Shown here one piece after another: positions 7,360 through 15,362 of a DNA stretch of 22,475 nt. The stretch is taken from NCBI GenBank assembly GCA_017481065.1, contig JAFUPT010000072.1:1-22475 (forward strand), in the 5' to 3' direction. How positions within the stretch are numbered: the stretch's first letter is position 1; every line of letters starts with the position of its first letter. The notes beneath the pieces are model-generated. The model was not told where the DNA came from and ran no database searches. It was given only the letters and a program-made list of their open reading frames with translations. Made by a program: the position numbers and the translations under genes. This DNA comes from Clostridia bacterium. Its GTDB lineage: Bacteria; Bacillota_A; Clostridia; Christensenellales; Aristaeellaceae.

Positions 7360-7392
7360 ATCAACCGCCACGCTGTGGCGGTTGATTTTTTG
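7360..7392 (+). terminator. Rho-independent terminator of the Nudix-like gene
   Basis: ATCAACCGCCAC (7360-7371) pairs perfectly with GTGGCGGTTGAT (7375-7386) across a 3-nt loop, and T6 overlaps the end of the stem. It begins 14 nt after the stop codon. Confidence 0.93.
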
Positions 7393-7443
7393 TACGCAGT
7401 GTAATATGTTCGTGACAAAATCGGCACAGAGGTCCGAAACGCT

Positions 7444-7471
7444 TTGAAACATCAATTTTATGTGTTATAAT
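7444..7471 (+). promoter_or_regulatory. Sigma-A promoter of the maf-mre operon
   Basis: TTGAAA (7444-7449) and a perfect TATAAT (7466-7471) are 16 nt apart, predicting a start near 7478. No other convincing promoter or terminator was seen until the rodA/spoIVFA junction, so this may drive about 9 kb. Confidence 0.75.
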
Positions 7472-7508
7472 ATAGGATGGTTAGATTTATAGTATGGAGT
7501 AAAATGTC

Positions 7509-8090
7509 ATGAATTTTGATATGCAGCAGCCCTTCCGCCTGATCCTGGCATCGGGTTCGCCCCGGCGGCGGGAGCTGCTTACCCAGATGGGTTATAAGTT
7601 TGAAATCATCGTGCCGGATGTGGATGAAAATGTATCCGGCCATGCCCGGGATGTGGTGGGTATCCTTTCCCGCCGCAAGGCCGAAGCCGTGGCGAAGAGG
7701 GAGGATTGCGGCATCATCATCGCCTCCGATACCCTCGTCTCCCTGAACGGCGAGGCGCTGGGCAAGCCCCAGGACGAAAATGACGCCCACCGCATGCTGC
7801 GCATGCTCTCCGGCGAAACCCACGAGGTGTTCACCGGCGTAACCATCATCGATGCGGCAAGCGGCAGGAACGAAACCCAGGTGGTGCGCACCGGCGTGAT
7901 TTTCCGCGAGCTCAGCGATGCGGAGATTTGGGCCTACATTTCCACCGGCGAACCCATGGACAAGGCCGGCGCTTACGCCATCCAGGGCCGCGCCCACGGC
8001 TTTGTGGAGGGCTTCGAAGGTTCCTATGAAAACGTGATCGGCTTCCCGGTGGATGAAATCCGGGAAATGCTCAAGCGCATGCACGGCTAA
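7509..8090 (+). CDS. maf: Maf-family nucleoside triphosphate pyrophosphatase
   Basis: Maf proteins hydrolyse non-canonical or excess NTPs (dTTP/UTP type) to NMP and pyrophosphate. They were first noted for blocking septation when overproduced. The 193 residues carry the family motifs LILASGSPRRRELL (11-24), IIASDTLVSL (70-79, catalytic Asp74), GKPQ (85-88), and DKAGAYAIQGRA with FVEGFEGSYENVIGFP near the C-terminus. The start is ATG 7509 behind GGAG (7496-7499). A two-codon ORF (ATG TCA TGA from 7504) overlaps this start, and ATG 7521 is a second in-frame choice. maf next to mreB is a long-conserved Firmicutes arrangement. The gap to mreB is only 18 nt. Confidence 0.95.
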   Translation: MNFDMQQPFRLILASGSPRRRELLTQMGYKFEIIVPDVDENVSGHARDVVGILSRRKAEAVAKREDCGIIIASDTLVSLNGEALGKPQDENDAHRMLRMLSGETHEVFTGVTIIDAASGRNETQVVRTGVIFRELSDAEIWAYISTGEPMDKAGAYAIQGRAHGFVEGFEGSYENVIGFPVDEIREMLKRMHG

Positions 8091-8108
8091 GATACGGAGG
8101 TTTGCATA

Positions 8109-9149
8109 ATGGGTGTTTTTTCTTCCGGCGGCGTGGGACTGGATCTCGGTTCCGCAAATGTTACCATCTGCCTTGAAAACGAGGGCATCGTGCTCCGGGA
8201 GCCCAGCTATGTGCTGGCCCTGCGGGACGACCCGGACGAAGTGCTGGGCGTTGGCCGCGATGCACGCCAGATGCTGGGCCGCACGCCCAAGGATGTGGCG
8301 CTGCTCTCCCCGGTGATGGACGGCGCGATTGCGGATATCGAGCTGGCGACCCTGCTGATGAAGTCCCTCTCCGAAAAGGCGCTGGGCAAGCGCCGCGCGC
8401 TGGAGAAAAACCGCCTGGTGGTTTCCATGTCCACCGGCGCGACCCGGGTGGAGCATGCGGCGGCGGAAGCCGCAGTGCGCGCAAGCGGCGCCAAGCGCGG
8501 CGCGCTGATCCGCGCCTCCGTGGCCGCTGCCCTGGGCGCTGGCCTGTCCATCGAGGAAGCGAAGGGCATCATGGTGGTGCTCATCGGCGGCTCCACCACG
8601 GAAGTGGCCGTGCTTTCCATGAACGGCGTGGTTGCGGCCCGCACCAGCCGCTCCGGCAGCCTCTCCCTGGATGAGGCCATCGTGCGCTATGTGCGCCGGG
8701 AAAAGGGCTTGATCATCGGCCAGCGCACCGCCGAGGATTTGAAGATCGACCTCGCCACCGCCATGGAAATTCCCATGAGCGAGATTGAAAACGTGACCCT
8801 GCGCGGCAGGGACGCCCGCACCGGCAAGCCCGCCACCGCCACCATCAACCAGCTGGACATCCAGAGGGCCATACTGCCCGCGCTGGACAACCTGCTGGAG
8901 AACATCCGCGAAGCATTTGAAAATACCCCGGCGGAGCTTGCCGAGGATATCCTGACCCACGGCATCCACCTCTCCGGCGGCGGCGCGCTGCTGGACGGCC
9001 TGCGGGAGCGTCTATCCCAGATGCTGAACCTGCCGGTGAACATCGGCGAAAATCCCCAGGACGAGGTGGCCCTCGGCGCCTGCGCCGCCGCCTCGGATGA
9101 TAAGCTCTACCAGAAGCTCGAGGCCACCGGCTGCCTGCTGGAGGTCTGA
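8109..9149 (+). CDS. mreB: MreB-family actin-like protein with altered ATPase site
   Basis: MreB polymers under the membrane guide the lateral wall synthesis complex. The 346-residue length and overall order fit MreB: GLDLGSANVTI (phosphate 1, 10-20), GIVLREPS (26-33), PVMDGAIAD (68-76), and HLSGGGALLDGL (adenosine motif). Key acidic positions have changed, however. The usual IEEPMAAAIG is IRASVAAALG (134-143), the usual VVDIGGGTTE is VVLIGGSTTE (156-165), and ERTAE is QRTAE (205-209). The catalytic Glu and the phosphate-2 Asp are thus absent, so hydrolysis is probably lost or weak. The frame is intact and the RBS GGAGG (8096-8100) is strong, so it is not a pseudogene. A normal MreB/Mbl is probably encoded elsewhere. 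Position directly before mreC supports the assignment. Confidence 0.88.
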   Translation: MGVFSSGGVGLDLGSANVTICLENEGIVLREPSYVLALRDDPDEVLGVGRDARQMLGRTPKDVALLSPVMDGAIADIELATLLMKSLSEKALGKRRALEKNRLVVSMSTGATRVEHAAAEAAVRASGAKRGALIRASVAAALGAGLSIEEAKGIMVVLIGGSTTEVAVLSMNGVVAARTSRSGSLSLDEAIVRYVRREKGLIIGQRTAEDLKIDLATAMEIPMSEIENVTLRGRDARTGKPATATINQLDIQRAILPALDNLLENIREAFENTPAELAEDILTHGIHLSGGGALLDGLRERLSQMLNLPVNIGENPQDEVALGACAAASDDKLYQKLEATGCLLEV

Positions 9150-9179
9150 TTCCCCCACCCTATCTAAGGAGCAATTTTT

Positions 9180-10307
9180 ATGGCTGTTAAGAAACAAAGC
9201 GGCCGCAAGCGCTATTCCACCAAGCGCGCTGCCGGCGCAAAGAAGGGCAAGCATTCCCGGCTCCGCCGCATTCTGTTTTCGATATTGGTAGTGCTCGTTG
9301 TGGGCGCGGCAATCTTCTTCCTGGTGCTGCGCGGCGGCCAGATTTCCATATTCGAAAACGCTGCGGGCTCGCTGCTCACCCCGGTGCAGAACGCCTTCTC
9401 CACCGCCACCCGTTCCGTGAAGGAATTCTTCACCAACTGGCACAATTACGGCAAGCTGGAGGAGGAATACGACGCGCTCTCCATGGAAAATGAGCAATTG
9501 AAGATGGAGCTGGTGAGCGCCGAGGAGGCCATCCAGGAGAATGAACGCCTGACCAGCCTGCTCAACGCCCAGTCCACCTACACCTCCCTCGACCCGGTCT
9601 ATGCCAAGGTGATCGCCCGCGACGCCGGCCCCTGGTTTGAAACCTTCTCCCTGAACCGCGGTTCGGGCAGCGGCGTGCAGGTGGGCATGGCGGTGGTGAA
9701 CGGCGATGGCCTGGTGGGCCGCGTATACCAGGTGGGCCTGAATTATTCCAAGGTGATCACCATCATCGATTCCCGCAGCCGCGTGGCCTGCCTGATGCAG
9801 CGCACCCGCGACAACGGCATCATGTACGGCCAGATCACCGATGAGAGCTCCACTGCGGAATGCTATGTTTACTACCTGCCCAACATCAATTCCATCTCCC
9901 CGGGTGACACCGTGGTAACCAGCGGCACCGATTCCCTCTATCCCAAGGGACTCAAGATCGGCACCGTTTCCGCCCTGAGCCTGGACGCCGGCTCCGAGGG
10001 TACCTACGCCATCGTGACCCCGTCGGTGGATTTCCAGCGCATCGAGGAGGTTTTCATCCTGCGCACGGTGATCGAAACCGATACGGATGAATACCTGCCC
10101 AGCACCGATATCCTGAATGTGGAGGCATCCTACGGCGCGACGGCCACCCCGAAGGCCAGCGCGAAGGCCACGCCCACGCCGGAGCCCACCCAGGCCCCCA
10201 ATTACTGGAGCTATCCCACCGTCACCCCCGAAACCGGCGCCGATCCCTACAACGGCTACAAGGTGGGCAACCTGATCGAGGATGACTGGGCTTCCGCCAG
10301 CGATTAA
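9180..10307 (+). CDS. mreC: rod shape-determining protein MreC
   Basis: MreC is a bitopic membrane protein whose extracellular beta domain binds and activates PBP2. In 375 residues it shows a strongly basic cytoplasmic tail (1-30), one membrane helix (31-50), and a coiled coil of Glu/Leu-rich heptads (about 92-125, e.g. LEEEYDALSMENEQLKMEL). The beta-rich core includes VIARDAGPWFETFSLNRGS, the usual MreC sequence. A low-complexity Thr/Pro/Ala tail follows after about residue 315 (TPKASAKATPTPEPTQAP) and probably extends into the wall. The RBS AAGGAG is at 9166-9171. The tail is longer than in E. coli, but such extensions are common in Gram-positives. Confidence 0.95.
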   Translation: MAVKKQSGRKRYSTKRAAGAKKGKHSRLRRILFSILVVLVVGAAIFFLVLRGGQISIFENAAGSLLTPVQNAFSTATRSVKEFFTNWHNYGKLEEEYDALSMENEQLKMELVSAEEAIQENERLTSLLNAQSTYTSLDPVYAKVIARDAGPWFETFSLNRGSGSGVQVGMAVVNGDGLVGRVYQVGLNYSKVITIIDSRSRVACLMQRTRDNGIMYGQITDESSTAECYVYYLPNINSISPGDTVVTSGTDSLYPKGLKIGTVSALSLDAGSEGTYAIVTPSVDFQRIEEVFILRTVIETDTDEYLPSTDILNVEASYGATATPKASAKATPTPEPTQAPNYWSYPTVTPETGADPYNGYKVGNLIEDDWASASD

Positions 10308-10337
10308 CTGTACCAAACAAATTCGGAGGTTAAAACC

Positions 10338-10892
10338 TTGCTGAGAAGACTCGCGCCGCTGCTGACCACGCTCCTTACCGTGCTGCTGGATACAGCGGTC
10401 ATCCCGGTATTTTATACCGGCCGTTTCCTCGTGCCGCTCTCGCTGGTTGTCGTGATCCTGATCGGCATCCAGCTGGGGCGCACCAGCGGCATGCTCTACG
10501 GCATGATCGCCGGCCTGCTGCTGGATATCAGCACGGGCTCCATCGGCATGAAATTTTTCCCCTACATCGCCATCGGCTTTTTGATCGGCTTCCTGCTGGA
10601 CCAGCAGCCGGAGATCCATCGCGGCATGGAGCGCATCGACCGCATCCATATCATCGCCATCCGGCTGATCTGGATCATCGTGCTGGTGGTGATAAATGAA
10701 ATCGTAATGCTGGTTATCCAGTATTTCAACACGGCCATGTTCAAATGGTCCTATGTGGGCACCCTGCTCCTGCGCTCCGTGCTCACCACCCTGCTTGCCC
10801 AGCTGCTCTATCCCCTCACCCGCGTGCTCTATCGCGGCAGGAAGAAGGCCGCCGGCGGCAACCGCTCCACCCGGGAGGTGAAAAACTTTTGA
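10338..10892 (+). CDS. mreD: rod shape-determining protein MreD
   Basis: MreD is a small polytopic membrane protein of the elongasome, with five or six hydrophobic segments in 184 residues (for instance PLSLVVVILIGIQLG and YIAIGFLIGFLLD). Identification rests on size, topology, the motif GLLLDISTGSIGMKFFPY, and its place between mreC and mrdA. The start is TTG at 10338, set by the RBS CGGAGGT at 10324-10330; no in-frame ATG lies near. The last codon and stop form TTGA with the start of mrdA. Confidence 0.92.
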   Translation: MLRRLAPLLTTLLTVLLDTAVIPVFYTGRFLVPLSLVVVILIGIQLGRTSGMLYGMIAGLLLDISTGSIGMKFFPYIAIGFLIGFLLDQQPEIHRGMERIDRIHIIAIRLIWIIVLVVINEIVMLVIQYFNTAMFKWSYVGTLLLRSVLTTLLAQLLYPLTRVLYRGRKKAAGGNRSTREVKNF

Positions 10893-13366
10893 AACAGGCC
10901 CTCAAACCCCTCAAGCCATCCACGTTCCGCGTCATTGCCCTCGCGCTCATACTCTTCCTGGTATTCGTGGCCATATTTGTGCGCATGTACACGATGGTAA
11001 TCTCCAATTCGGAAACCTATGCCGAGCGCGCATCCACGAAATCCACCAAGACCATCACCGTTTACGGCAAGCGCGGCACGATTTACGATACCAACATGGT
11101 GCCCTTCGCCTATGATGAGACCAGTTACAACGTGACCTTCTACCGCGATCCCACCAAATCCGAGGAGGAGGATCGCGCCAATTACACCCAGGTGCTGATC
11201 GATGTGATCACCCTGATCGAATCCAACGGCAAGACCACTGTGAATGATTTCTGGCTCAAGAAGGATGAAAACGGCGTGTGGCGCTTCAACTCCGGCTCCA
11301 GCAGCGAATATGTCGAGACCCGGCGCGAAGCATCCTGGCGTGAAAACTTTTACATGAAGACCGTTCCCGAGGAGGAACTCTGGGATACCCTGCTGGAAAA
11401 ATACTGCATTCCCGAGGACCTGAGTGAGGAAATGACGGTGAAGGTGCTCGCCCTGTGGCAGGAGAGCCGCATGAACGCCTTCAACTCCATGCCCGTTCCC
11501 ATCGCCTACAACGTGGGCTTTGAAACCGTTTCCGAAATCGAATCCAAATCCATGGAGCTGGATGGCGTGGATATCGAGGAGAGCTCCTCCCGCGTGTATC
11601 CCCAGGGCGCCGTTGCCAGCCATGTGGTGGGCTACATCGGCCGCATCAACTCCACCCAGCTGGAAACCTACCGCAGCCAGGGCTACCCCAACGACGCCTT
11701 CATCGGCCAGGCGGGCATTGAATATTCCCTGGAGGACCAGCTCACCCCCTACATCCAGTATCGCCAGGGCAGCCGCGAGGTAGAAATCAACACCCGAGGC
11801 AAGGTTGTGCGCGAGCTGAGCTACGATCCGCCCACGGACGGCAATTCCGTGGTGCTCACCATCGATCTCGACCTCGAGAAGAAGATGAAAGAGGCCCTGC
11901 TGGACAACATCGCCACCATCCGCGCCGAGCAGGAAGCCCGCATCGCCCGCGATTCCTGGCAGAAGACCAACGAGGAAGTGCTCGCCCGCTATGAGGAGCA
12001 GGACCGCGAAATCGCGCTGGCGGAATCCGGCGCAATCGTGGCCATGAACCCCAACACCGGCGAGGTGCTGGGCATGATTTCCTACCCGGATTACGACCTT
12101 ACGATGTTCAACGGCGGCGAAGTAAACAATTCCATGTGGAACGAGCTGCTGGATCTGAACGACCCGCTCTACAACCGCGCCATCTCCACCCGAGATACCC
12201 CCGGTTCCATCTTCAAGCTCTGCACCGCGCTGGCGGCGCTCAGCGAAGGCGCGACCACCATCGATGAGACCATTGACGATATGGGCTCCTACACCCAGAC
12301 CAACTCCACCAACCCGGCAAAATGCTGGGTGAGCGCGGCGGAGCGCTACAAGCACCAGGACCAGACCGTGGTAGAAGCCATCAAGAATTCCTGCAACTAT
12401 TACTTCTACACCGTGAGCCACAGGATGGGCATCGATAAGCTGTATTCCTGGGCCGCCAAGCTGGGCCTGACCACCAAGACCAACATCGAGCTGCCCGGCG
12501 AAACCACCAGCTTCGTGGGCAACCAGCAGATGCTCTATGATCCCGAGCGGGATGTGGAGGACCAGTACACCTCCAAGCCCATGCTGGCCGCGCAGGCCAT
12601 CCGCGAGGAGCTGGAGCAGGTTGCCATCGACCGCAACACCGAATTTGATGAGGCAGTGCTGGACAACGCCGTGCTCTCCTTCCTGAAGATCGCCATCTCC
12701 TACAAGAGCACCAGCGATTGGTATGCACCCATCCGAGAAGTGCTGCAGTATGACCTGGGCATTCCCCAGACCTACATCTCCAACCACTTCATGGTCAATA
12801 CCTTCGTTACCTACCTGCGAGACATCTTCTGGGTAGAAAACGAAACCATCATGTGCGGCATCGGCCAGTCCATCACCCAGCTGACCCCCATCGCAGTCGC
12901 CCGCTATGTTTCCGCCATCGCCAACAACGGCATCGTGTACGACGCCCAGATCGTGGATAAGATCATCGCCGCAGACGGCACGGTGGTGCTGGAGAAGGAG
13001 CCGGTGATCGCCAACAGGATCGAAACCGAATCCATTTACTTCGAAAAGATCCGCGAAGGCATGGAGGACGTGACCAGCATGGAGGACGGCGGTACCGCAG
13101 GTAAATACTTCGAAAATGCCCAGCATACCATCGCGGCAAAGACCGGTACCTCCGAGCGTACCGACCTGGACGTTGAAAACAACGCATGGTTGGTATCCTA
13201 CGCTCCCATCGATGATCCCCAGATCGTTGTGGTGGTTTACATCCCCAACGGATATTCCGGCGCCATGGCGTCTCCCGCCGCGGTTGAAGTGATCGATTAT
13301 TACCTCAACAAGCTGGATGATGTGGAGAATACCCAGGTTCCCTCCGAATTCTCCGTAGCGGATTGA
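10889..13366 (+). CDS. mrdA: penicillin-binding protein 2 (class B transpeptidase of the elongasome)
   Basis: PBP2 crosslinks peptidoglycan in the lateral wall together with RodA. I place the start at TTG 10889, which overlaps the mreD stop as TTGA and follows the RBS GGGAGGTG (10873-10880). This gives 825 residues; an open frame upstream has no support. It has one N-terminal membrane helix (about 15-34), a dimerisation/pedestal domain with GKRGTIYDTN, and the transpeptidase motifs S440-IFK, S501-CN and K751-TGT. The distance between the second and third motifs (248 residues) is well above that of E. coli PBP2. It is filled by an insert of roughly 90-100 residues around 540-640, ahead of MCGIGQSITQLTPIAVARY. 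Long PBP2s of this kind occur in Clostridia. Confidence 0.94.
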   Translation: MKQALKPLKPSTFRVIALALILFLVFVAIFVRMYTMVISNSETYAERASTKSTKTITVYGKRGTIYDTNMVPFAYDETSYNVTFYRDPTKSEEEDRANYTQVLIDVITLIESNGKTTVNDFWLKKDENGVWRFNSGSSSEYVETRREASWRENFYMKTVPEEELWDTLLEKYCIPEDLSEEMTVKVLALWQESRMNAFNSMPVPIAYNVGFETVSEIESKSMELDGVDIEESSSRVYPQGAVASHVVGYIGRINSTQLETYRSQGYPNDAFIGQAGIEYSLEDQLTPYIQYRQGSREVEINTRGKVVRELSYDPPTDGNSVVLTIDLDLEKKMKEALLDNIATIRAEQEARIARDSWQKTNEEVLARYEEQDREIALAESGAIVAMNPNTGEVLGMISYPDYDLTMFNGGEVNNSMWNELLDLNDPLYNRAISTRDTPGSIFKLCTALAALSEGATTIDETIDDMGSYTQTNSTNPAKCWVSAAERYKHQDQTVVEAIKNSCNYYFYTVSHRMGIDKLYSWAAKLGLTTKTNIELPGETTSFVGNQQMLYDPERDVEDQYTSKPMLAAQAIREELEQVAIDRNTEFDEAVLDNAVLSFLKIAISYKSTSDWYAPIREVLQYDLGIPQTYISNHFMVNTFVTYLRDIFWVENETIMCGIGQSITQLTPIAVARYVSAIANNGIVYDAQIVDKIIAADGTVVLEKEPVIANRIETESIYFEKIREGMEDVTSMEDGGTAGKYFENAQHTIAAKTGTSERTDLDVENNAWLVSYAPIDDPQIVVVVYIPNGYSGAMASPAAVEVIDYYLNKLDDVENTQVPSEFSVAD

Positions 13367-13405
13367 TCGCCCGATCCGATTGACTTCCTCCAAAAGGAGC
13401 AACAA

Positions 13406-14647
13406 ATGAAAGCGAAACTCAAAGCGCTGATTCATGAGCTGCTGGAAAACCATTTTACACGCAGCCTGATGCGCTACTTTGACTGGCCGCTGTTTTTGAA
13501 TGTGATTGTGATCTGCCTCTTCGGCGTCGTGACCATATTCAGCGCAACCAGCAGCGAAGTTACCGAGCAGCCCGCCACCATCATGGATATGCTCGCAACC
13601 CAGTCGCTCACCTATCCCCGCCTGCAGCTGATCTGGATATTGGTGGGCGTGGTGGCCATGTTCTTCATCATTTATTTTGATTACCAGTTCTATGGCAACC
13701 ATGCAACCTTCCTGTATCTGTTCAACATCGGCATGCTGGTGTTCACCCTGCTCACGGCCATGGCCGGTCGCGGCGGCATGAAGGCTTTCCTCAACTGGGG
13801 CGGCGGCGACCGCGGCTTCCAGCCATCGGAATTCGGCAAGGTATTCATGATCATCGCCATGGCGAAGGCCTTCGCGGTGCGTGTGAAGCCGGTTATGACC
13901 ATCAAGGAATGCATTCCCCTGGTGCTGTTCATGGCCATACCGATGATGCTGGTGGTGGCACAGCCGGACTTCGGCACCGCGATGGTGTACCTCGCCATCT
14001 TCTGCGTGCTGATCTGGGTTTCCAAGACGAATTGGAAGCTGATCGCCGGCGTGCTGGGCTGCGCGGTGCTGATGATCATCCCGCTGTGGTACTTCATGAA
14101 CAATTCCAGCTCCGATTCCTTCCGCCTTACCCGCATCCTGATCTGGCTGGACCCGGAATCCTATCCCGATGAGGCCCGCCAGGTTATCAACGGCCAGATC
14201 GCGCTGGGCTCCGGCGGCATCTTCGGCAAGGGTCTGGTCTCCCCCGGCAGCTTTGCCTCGCTGGGCTACATCTCGGATGACCACACCGACTTCATCTTCT
14301 CCGTCGTGGGCGAATCCTTCGGCCTGGTGGGCATGAGCCTGCTGGTGCTGGCCTACGCCGCGCTGCTGGGAAGATTGATCTACCAGGCAATCAAGGTGGA
14401 GGACCCGCTGGGCTCCTACATCATCATGGCGGTATTCGCCATGTTCCTGTTCCACATCGTGGAAAACATCGGCATGGTAATCGGCCTATTGCCGGTCACG
14501 GGCATACCGCTGCCCTTCATGAGCTACGGCGGCAGCAACATGCTCACCAACATGATGGCCATCGGCGTGGCGGAAAACGTGATCATGCGTTCCCGCAAGC
14601 GCGCCAGCCACCGCCGTGTGGGCTCGGTGCACACCAAGAAGCTCTGA
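13406..14647 (+). CDS. rodA: SEDS-family peptidoglycan glycosyltransferase RodA
   Basis: RodA polymerises lipid II into glycan strands and works as a pair with the PBP2 encoded just upstream. The 413 residues form about ten membrane helices. Family marks are GFQPSEFGKV (137-146), VAQPDFGTA (184-192), the catalytic Asp295 in DDHTDFIFSVVGE, and GIPLPFMSYGGSNML (366-380). FtsW and SpoVE share these motifs; the neighbours favour RodA. The RBS AAAGGAG is at 13393-13399. The C-terminus is basic (SRKRASHRR). The 39-nt gap to mrdA contains no minCDE, which sits here in several Clostridia. Confidence 0.93.
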   Translation: MKAKLKALIHELLENHFTRSLMRYFDWPLFLNVIVICLFGVVTIFSATSSEVTEQPATIMDMLATQSLTYPRLQLIWILVGVVAMFFIIYFDYQFYGNHATFLYLFNIGMLVFTLLTAMAGRGGMKAFLNWGGGDRGFQPSEFGKVFMIIAMAKAFAVRVKPVMTIKECIPLVLFMAIPMMLVVAQPDFGTAMVYLAIFCVLIWVSKTNWKLIAGVLGCAVLMIIPLWYFMNNSSSDSFRLTRILIWLDPESYPDEARQVINGQIALGSGGIFGKGLVSPGSFASLGYISDDHTDFIFSVVGESFGLVGMSLLVLAYAALLGRLIYQAIKVEDPLGSYIIMAVFAMFLFHIVENIGMVIGLLPVTGIPLPFMSYGGSNMLTNMMAIGVAENVIMRSRKRASHRRVGSVHTKKL

Positions 14648-14648
14648 T

Positions 14649-14677
14649 GCAAATTGTCCCTCCCGTCTGCATACCTT
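14649..14677 (+). promoter_or_regulatory. Possible sigma-E-type sporulation promoter for spoIVFA-spoIVFB
   Basis: GCAAATT (14649-14655) resembles the sigma-E -35 (kmATATT) and CATACCTT (14670-14677) the -10 (CATACAnT), with the expected 14-nt spacing. The start would fall near 14684, directly before the RBS. In Bacillus the spoIVF genes are sigma-E controlled, which supports the guess. The match is by eye and not proof. Confidence 0.4.
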
Positions 14678-14698
14678 GTGCTGACAGGAGGGATTTTT
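14657..14698 (+). promoter_or_regulatory. Terminator-like hairpin covering the spoIVFA ribosome-binding site
   Basis: TCCCTCC (14657-14663) pairs with GGAGGGA (14687-14693). GTC (14665-14667) pairs with GAC (14683-14685) beyond one mismatch, and the loop is 15 nt. T5 follows at 14694-14698, so the structure can act as a terminator or attenuator. The 3' arm is also the Shine-Dalgarno sequence AGGAGGG (14686-14692) of the gene starting at 14700, so the hairpin would hide it in read-through RNA from rodA. Confidence 0.6.
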
Positions 14699-14699
14699 C

Positions 14700-15362
14700 A
14701 TGGCTTCAGACGAATTGAAACTCTTGATTCATACCGCGAACCCGCCCCAGAGCGCCCCGGATGCGCCCAAGCCCCGGCGCATACGCATCAAAACCCGGCT
14801 CAGCTTCCAGGAAAGGCTGCTGCGCAACAGCTGTCTCGCCTGCGCGGTGCTGCTGGGCGTGCTGGCGCTGGGAAATTTGAACCAGCCCTGGGCCAAGCAC
14901 GCCGCCGAGAGCATCGAGCATGCCCTCACCATGGAGATCGACCTGGACGAATCCCTCGGCCAGCTCAGCTTCGTGCAGCGGCTGATGCCGGAATCGGCGC
15001 TGGTTTTCTTCAACCTCTCGGGAGATCATGAATTGCAGCAGCCGGTGCAGGGCGAGCTTTCCCACCCGTACAGCGCGGCGCAGCCCTGGCTGATGTTTGC
15101 CGCGGAGCCGGGCACGGCGGTTTGCGCCCCGGCGGACGGCACCGTGGCGGCGGTGAGCCAGCTCTCCGACGGCAGCTGGGGAATCCTGATCGACCACGGC
15201 GAGGGCATGGAGAGCGTGGTGGCCAACCTGAAGGAATGCGCCGTGCAGACCGGCGATAAGCTGCTCAAGGGCGCGGCCATCGGCACGGCGGCGGGCGGCC
15301 TCTTCCTCGAGCTGCGGCAGGGCGGCGAGGCAGCCGATCCTACGGAGAAACTGGGCCTGTGA
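14700..15362 (+). CDS. spoIVFA: SpoIVFA-like membrane protein with degenerate M23 (LytM) domain
   Basis: In Bacillus, SpoIVFA holds the protease SpoIVFB in an inactive complex in the outer forespore membrane until a forespore signal arrives. This 220-residue protein has a basic N-terminal region, one membrane helix (about 43-60), and a C-terminal LytM/M23-like domain (about 120-208) recognisable from CAPADGTVAAV, GILIDHGEG, VQTGDKLLKGAAIG and LFLELR. The M23 zinc ligands (first His, Asp, and the HxH) are missing, so it is not a peptidase, as in SpoIVFA. Its end overlaps the start of spoIVFB by 4 nt (GTGA). Overall similarity to SpoIVFA is modest; the domain plan and the neighbour carry the call. 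Confidence 0.78.
   Translation: MASDELKLLIHTANPPQSAPDAPKPRRIRIKTRLSFQERLLRNSCLACAVLLGVLALGNLNQPWAKHAAESIEHALTMEIDLDESLGQLSFVQRLMPESALVFFNLSGDHELQQPVQGELSHPYSAAQPWLMFAAEPGTAVCAPADGTVAAVSQLSDGSWGILIDHGEGMESVVANLKECAVQTGDKLLKGAAIGTAAGGLFLELRQGGEAADPTEKLGL

Noticed and set aside
7504..7512. Two-codon ORF (ATG TCA TGA) overlapping the maf start
   Set aside because: Such minimal ORFs arise easily by chance, and nothing else suggests translational control.
7458..10649. Long minus-strand open frames opposite maf, mreB and mreC
   Set aside because: Same His/Gly-rich shadow composition; the plus-strand genes have family motifs, ribosome-binding sites and operon spacing.
10745..10888. 48-codon N-terminal extension of PBP2
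   Set aside because: It overlaps mreD and has no RBS; TTG 10889 has a strong RBS and the usual 4-nt stop/start overlap.
10829..14455. Very long open frame (about 1,200 codons) on the minus strand opposite mrdA and rodA
   Set aside because: It lies entirely antisense to well-identified genes, is rich in His, Gly and Gln as expected from reverse reading of GC-biased codons, and has no RBS or recognisable motif.
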